DNA of 64,000 nucleotides, taken from positions 134,383 through 198,382 of the forward strand of contig NZ_LFEE01000001.1 of NCBI RefSeq assembly GCF_001039045.1, given 5' to 3'. Below the pieces are notes generated by a model. It did no database searches. It was not told the origin of the DNA and worked only from the letters and a program-made list of their open reading frames with translations. A program made the position numbers and the translations under genes. Below, piece after piece: positions 60,255 through 64,000 of the stretch. The DNA is from Lactiplantibacillus herbarum. GTDB lineage: Bacteria; Bacillota; Bacilli; Lactobacillales; Lactobacillaceae. Each line of letters begins with the position of its first letter. The stretch's first letter is position 1.

Positions 60255-60920
60255 CTAATTTGCGATTTGATCTAGGAGGTAGCTGACATCTTGAATAATA
60301 AACTTGTGATTTTGGACCGTGATGACACCATCGTCACGTAATTCCTTAAGCATCCGGTTAACACTACTGCGCGAGCTGATACCACAGAAGCCGGCAATGT
60401 CGTCGTTGGTGACGATAAAGTCGATTAAAATCCCTTCCTTAACTTTGCGGCCGAAGAGGTCGATCAGACTGTAAAGAAAGGCACAGATCCCACCTTTTTT
60501 GCCGTTCATGACCATTCGCTGCAACCGGAAAATGTTTTCGGAAAGTTTCTTACGATAGTAGTTCTTAACGTAGTTCTGTAGCTCAGGAGTGCTGTTAACG
60601 TACTTCCAAAAAGCGACCCGGTTAACCTGATAAAAGGTGGCGTATTCAGACTCGATCCGGACGTTGAACGGCTGATCCGTTGAACGCGAAACTTCATCGC
60701 GCAACAAGGAGATCACATCAGGCTTGGCGATGTAGGAAAGATTAAATTCCCGACCGTCTTGTAAGATGATGCTGTTCTTAATAATGCCGTCTTTTAACAC
60801 GTAGGTGTAGTGTTCGGCTAGTCCATGATAAGTCAGATAGGTATGCCGTTTCTTCTTAATGGTGGGAACGTTGTGTGCTTCCAAATAACTCAGTAAATAT
60901 TCAATATCAGTTAATACCAT
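60255..60920 (-). CDS. larR: Crp/Fnr-type regulator LarR
   Basis: The transcription activator of larABC and the Ni transporter genes in L. plantarum, reported to respond to the ratio of L- to D-lactate. 221 residues: cyclic-nucleotide-binding-type sensor barrel in residues 1-120, a long dimer helix, and a C-terminal helix-turn-helix with DIAGFCGISSRSSVNRMLKEL (two parts: GFCGISSRSSVNRML). It is divergent from larA across 252 bases containing inverted repeats suitable for its binding. Starts at the ATG at 60920. Confidence 0.93.
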   Translation of the reverse strand: MVLTDIEYLLSYLEAHNVPTIKKKRHTYLTYHGLAEHYTYVLKDGIIKNSIILQDGREFNLSYIAKPDVISLLRDEVSRSTDQPFNVRIESEYATFYQVNRVAFWKYVNSTPELQNYVKNYYRKKLSENIFRLQRMVMNGKKGGICAFLYSLIDLFGRKVKEGILIDFIVTNDDIAGFCGISSRSSVNRMLKELRDDGVITVQNHKFIIQDVSYLLDQIAN

Positions 60921-60984
60921 CTTAGTTTTTCAGTTCTTTCGTGAATAAATTTAGGTTGAGGGTGATGCAAATTGCGACTCTCAA

Positions 60985-61041
60985 TACCAATCACGATAAT
61001 GACACTACTCAAGCATAGCGGTTTTTGTGATTGGTACAATC
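60985..61041. promoter_or_regulatory. Probable LarR boxes between larR and larA
   Basis: TACCAATCAC (60985-60994) and GTGATTGGTA (61027-61036) are perfect inverted copies with centres 42 bp apart, about four helical turns. The right copy lies in the palindrome GATTGGTACAATC (61029-61041). A published lar operator exists in this gap; whether these are it I infer. Confidence 0.6.
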
Positions 61042-61172
61042 GCATTTAAAGTATACATTTGTTAACTATTTTTGGGAACTTAAAATGTAGCAGACAAGCT
61101 GCGATACCACTAGTATAACAAAAGGTGCGTGTTAAAAATTAGTTTTACAGAGAAAGAGGATGCCTAATAGTC

Positions 61173-62447
61173 ATGGTTTCAATTGATTTACCATATGACA
61201 AGCGGACAATTACGGCCGAAATTAATGATGATAATTTCGCCGGCAAATTAGTCTCACAAGCAGCAACATATCATAACAAATTATCTGAACAAGAAACGGT
61301 CGAACAATCACTGGATAATCCGATTGGAACGCCTAAATTAGAAGAATTAGCACAAGGGAAAAAGAACATTGTCATTATTAGTTCTGACCACACACGGCCA
61401 GTACCGTCACATATCATAACGCCCATTCTATTACGGCGGTTACGGTCAGTAGCACCGGATGCTCGGATTCGTATCTTGGTCGCAACTGGATTCCATCGAC
61501 CATCAACTCATGAAGAACTCGTCAACAAGTACGGCGAAGAGATTGTGGCGAATGAAGAAATCGTGATGCATTTTTCAATGGATGACGATTCAATGGTTAA
61601 GATCGGCCAGCTACCTTCTGGTGGTGACTGCATTATTAATAAGGTTGCAGCGGAAGCGGACTTATTAATTTCCGAAGGTTTTATTGAATCACACTTTTTC
61701 GCCGGGTTCTCAGGTGGTCGTAAGTCAGTATTACCAGGGATTGCGTCATATAAGACGATCATGGCCAACCACTCAGGTGAATTTATCAACTCGCCTAAAG
61801 CACGGACTGGTAACTTGATGCACAATCCGATCCATAAAGACATGGTTTACGCTGCACGAACGGCTAAATTAGCTTTCATTATTAACGTTGTTTTAGACGA
61901 AGATAAAAAAATCATTGGTTCGTTTGCCGGTGATATGGAAGCTGCTCACAAGGTCGGTTGTGACTTTGTTAAGGACCTTTCGAGTGTTCCTGCAATCGAT
62001 TGTGACATCGCAATTTCAACGAACGGTGGTTACCCGCTTGATCAAAATATTTATCAAGCCGTTAAGGGGATGACTGCCGCTGAAGCAACCAACAAGGAAA
62101 ACGGAACGATTATTATGGTTGCTGGTGCGCGTGATGGTCACGGTGGTGATGGTTTCTACCATAATTTAGCTGATGTTGATGATCCTAAGGAATTCTTGGA
62201 CCAAGCGATCAATACGCCACGTTTAAAGACGATTCCTGATCAATGGACTGCACAGATTTTTGCCCGGATCTTAGTACACCATCACGTTATCTTCGTTTCA
62301 GACTTGGTTGATCCTGCCTTGATTTCAGGGATGCACATGGAATTGGCTAAGACGTTGGATGAAGCAATGACCATGGCTTACGCTCGCGAAGGTCAAGCTG
62401 CCAAAGTAACCGTTGTTCCTGATGGTTTAGGCGTCATCGTGAAATAG
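61173..62447 (+). CDS. larA: Nickel-pincer lactate racemase LarA
   Basis: It interconverts L- and D-lactate with a nickel pincer nucleotide cofactor bound to the enzyme, giving D-lactate for cell-wall depsipeptide ends. 424 residues. Lys184 in SGGRKSVLPG carries the cofactor; His200 in MANHSGE binds nickel; His108 (TGFHRP) and His174 (IESHFFAGF) are catalytic. All four are present at the published numbers, which fixes the start at 61173. First gene of larA-B-C, with larB beginning right behind its stop. Confidence 0.98.
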   Translation: MVSIDLPYDKRTITAEINDDNFAGKLVSQAATYHNKLSEQETVEQSLDNPIGTPKLEELAQGKKNIVIISSDHTRPVPSHIITPILLRRLRSVAPDARIRILVATGFHRPSTHEELVNKYGEEIVANEEIVMHFSMDDDSMVKIGQLPSGGDCIINKVAAEADLLISEGFIESHFFAGFSGGRKSVLPGIASYKTIMANHSGEFINSPKARTGNLMHNPIHKDMVYAARTAKLAFIINVVLDEDKKIIGSFAGDMEAAHKVGCDFVKDLSSVPAIDCDIAISTNGGYPLDQNIYQAVKGMTAAEATNKENGTIIMVAGARDGHGGDGFYHNLADVDDPKEFLDQAINTPRLKTIPDQWTAQIFARILVHHHVIFVSDLVDPALISGMHMELAKTLDEAMTMAYAREGQAAKVTVVPDGLGVIVK

Positions 62448-63188
62448 ATGGCAACGACAACTGAGATTCTACAACAAGTAGCAGCGGGAAAATTAAGCCC
62501 ACAGTTGGCAGCAGAACAGCTTGAAAATACGCAGACGGCGGCATTGGGTTTTGCGAACGTTGACCTGAGTCGGAAGAACCGCAACGGCTTTCCTGAAGTC
62601 GTTTATGGTGCCGGTAAGACCGCTACTCAAATCGTTGGGATTGTTAACGCCTTATCGCAGCAGAGTTTACCGATCTTAACCACGCGTTTATCTACCGAAA
62701 AATTCGACGCGTTGAAGCCAGCACTACCAACTGCGGTCTATCACGAAGCGGCGCGTTGTATGACGGTTGGCGATGCACTAACCCCTAAGACGGATGATTA
62801 CATGGCCATCGTTACGGCGGGAACGTCTGACTTGGCAGTAGCCGAAGAGGCGGCGATTACGGCGGAAACGTTTGGTAATCGTGTCGAACGGGTCTACGAT
62901 GTCGGCGTGGCTGGGATTCACCGGTTGTTTGCCCATCTAGACATCATTCGTGGTGCTAAAGTCGTGATTGTGATTGCTGGGATGGAAGGTGCGCTAGCTA
63001 GTGTTGTTGGCGGCTTAGTTGATAAACCAGTGATTGCGGTACCGACTAGTATCGGTTATGGGACTAATTTCCAAGGGATGACGGCGTTACTAACGATGCT
63101 GAATAGCTGTGCGTCAGGAATTACCGTCGTTAATATCGATAATGGTTTTGGTGCGGCGTATTCGGCGAGTATGATCAATCAGTTATAG
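62448..63188 (+). CDS. larB: Nickel-pincer cofactor biosynthesis protein LarB
   Basis: It carboxylates nicotinic acid adenine dinucleotide and cleaves it, the first step in making the nickel-pincer cofactor. 246 residues; the C-terminal half has a PurE-like fold: [45 protein letters not shown] and [11 protein letters not shown]. The ATG follows the larA stop directly (no gap), so translation is probably coupled. larC1 begins 38 bases after its end. Confidence 0.96.
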   Translation: MATTTEILQQVAAGKLSPQLAAEQLENTQTAALGFANVDLSRKNRNGFPEVVYGAGKTATQIVGIVNALSQQSLPILTTRLSTEKFDALKPALPTAVYHEAARCMTVGDALTPKTDDYMAIVTAGTSDLAVAEEAAITAETFGNRVERVYDVGVAGIHRLFAHLDIIRGAKVVIVIAGMEGALASVVGGLVDKPVIAVPTSIGYGTNFQGMTALLTMLNSCASGITVVNIDNGFGAAYSASMINQL

Positions 63189-63191
63189 TTT

Positions 63192-63214
63192 TGTTCAGTT
63201 AGCCGAACTGAACA
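63192..63214 (+). repeat. Perfect hairpin between larB and larC1
   Basis: TGTTCAGTT and AACTGAACA are perfect 9-bp arms around a 5-base loop, right between the larB stop and the larC1 ribosome site. No T run follows, so it is not a classic terminator. It may stabilise mRNA or affect larC1 translation. Confidence 0.65.
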
Positions 63215-63226
63215 GTGGAGGATGAA

Positions 63227-64000
63227 ATGCGGACACTTTATTTAGACGCTTTTTCTGGGATTAGCGGGGACATGTTTCTAGGTGCCTTGTTGGATCTGGG
63301 TCTCGATTTTGACCAATTAAAGACAGAATTAGCAAAATTACACGTTCATGGTTACGAGCTGACGTATGAGCGCGAAGCGAAGAGTAGTATTTATGGAACC
63401 AGTTTTGACGTACTAGTTGCCGGTGGTAAAGATCATGGTTTTGTGGAACACCCACATCACCATGACGATCACGAAGAGCACACCCATCAACATGCCAACG
63501 GTGAAGAACATCACCATCATGCAAGTGGCGAAGTACACCATCACCATGATGCGCGGCATCTAGCCGAGATCATTAAGTTGATCGATGACAGTGCTTTATC
63601 GGAAACGGTCAAACACCGTGCACAGGCGATTTTTACTGAAATCGCTCAGGCGGAAGCAGAAGTTCATCACATGCCACTAGCCGATGTTCATTTCCATGAA
63701 GTTGGTGCGTTGGATTCAATCGTGGATATTGTCGGCTGCTGTGTGGCACTAGAGTTAATGCAGATCGATGAGATCACGTCCTCACCATTGAGTGACGGCA
63801 GTGGCTTTATCAACGTTGCGCATGGTCAAATGCCTGTCCCCGTGCCAGCAGTAATGCAGATGCGAGTTGGGAGCAAGATTCCGATCCAACAGCGCTTAGA
63901 CGTGCACACTGAATTGATTACGCCAACTGGTATGGGTCTCGTTAAGACACTAGTCCATGAATTTGGGCCATTGCCTGAGACCGAAGTGCCACTTAAGGTG
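63227..64000 (+). CDS. larC1: Nickel-insertion protein LarC, first part (larC1), cut by window end
   Basis: LarC inserts nickel into the pincer nucleotide in the last step of cofactor synthesis, using CTP. In L. plantarum larC1 and larC2 are joined by programmed frameshifting to give full LarC; that site lies beyond the window. 258 codons are visible: MRTLYLDAFSGISGDMFLGA at the start, a very His-rich stretch (about residues 69-110, with runs HHH and HHHH) that can bind metal, and DVHFHEVGALDSIVDIVG. The ATG at 63227 has GGAGG five bases before it. Confidence 0.95.
   Translation, partial: MRTLYLDAFSGISGDMFLGALLDLGLDFDQLKTELAKLHVHGYELTYEREAKSSIYGTSFDVLVAGGKDHGFVEHPHHHDDHEEHTHQHANGEEHHHHASGEVHHHHDARHLAEIIKLIDDSALSETVKHRAQAIFTEIAQAEAEVHHMPLADVHFHEVGALDSIVDIVGCCVALELMQIDEITSSPLSDGSGFINVAHGQMPVPVPAVMQMRVGSKIPIQQRLDVHTELITPTGMGLVKTLVHEFGPLPETEVPLKV

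Noticed and set aside
1-64000. CRISPR arrays, insertion sequences, prophage genes, rRNA
   Set aside because: Looked for regular repeats, transposase motifs with terminal repeats, phage proteins and rRNA; none seen.

Overview
The window looks like a piece of a Lactiplantibacillus plantarum chromosome (a low-GC lactic acid bacterium), close to the replication origin. Three gene sets point there: the complete start of the nickel lactate racemase locus (larOQ-larMN-larR divergent from larA-larB-larC1), a cla-dh/cla-dc/cla-er fatty-acid saturation cluster, and the walRKHIJ-htrA-rlmH block that lies near oriC in many Firmicutes. Four exact ParB parS palindromes, one near-match, two exact Noc-type palindromes and a cluster of DnaA boxes support an origin-proximal position. 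No insertion sequence, prophage or CRISPR array was seen.

Layout. 1-760: a gene-free segment with a terminator, a branched structured-RNA candidate and a parS site. 796-2843: proB-proA (proline synthesis). 3264-13190: glycogen operon glgB-glgC-glgD-glgA-glgP-amylopullulanase, with a convergent GH65 maltose phosphorylase (13454-16174) that feeds the same alpha-glucan metabolism. 16408-17078: a flavin-barrel protein and tRNA-Lys. 17397-25705: the essential cell-wall two-component operon walR-K-H-I-J, then htrA and rlmH, with DnaA boxes between htrA and rlmH. 25782-28144: an AT-rich insert of two genes of unknown function directly behind rlmH, followed by regulator debris. 28676-35306: mostly single small genes (nitroreductase, nucleoside deoxyribosyltransferase-like, uracil-DNA glycosylase-like, bacteriocin immunity-like, a FusB-type EF-G-binding protein with a translational attenuator, DUF2785, flavodoxin, GNAT, phosphoesterase).

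35587-38006 is the cla-dh/cla-dc/cla-er operon behind a cre-like site, followed by a PucR-type regulator and a beta-phosphoglucomutase gene with a strong cre. 40861-57705 is a mixed region: ThrE-type exporter, HpaB-type oxygenase, ASCH protein, a glutamine amidotransferase, a Tet(M)-like ribosomal-protection GTPase, a GNAT gene broken by one stop codon, another GNAT, a DJ-1/quinone-oxidoreductase pair with a divergent ArsR regulator, a 50-residue hydrophobic peptide, proline iminopeptidase, yaaA, and an oppA-type gene under a T-box riboswitch.

57725-64000 is the lar locus: a nickel ECF/CbiMNQO-type transporter, the Crp/Fnr-type regulator LarR, lactate racemase LarA and the enzymes that build its nickel-pincer cofactor. 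The last gene, larC1, runs off the window.

The signals that look least described are RNA-level: the branched RNA at 141-319, the FusB attenuator with its 14-residue leader peptide (31854-31951), and a UUCG-loop hairpin that sits between the Shine-Dalgarno sequence and the start codon of htrA. The two-gene AT-rich unit behind rlmH is the best candidate for an undescribed protein system, but its function cannot be read from sequence alone.
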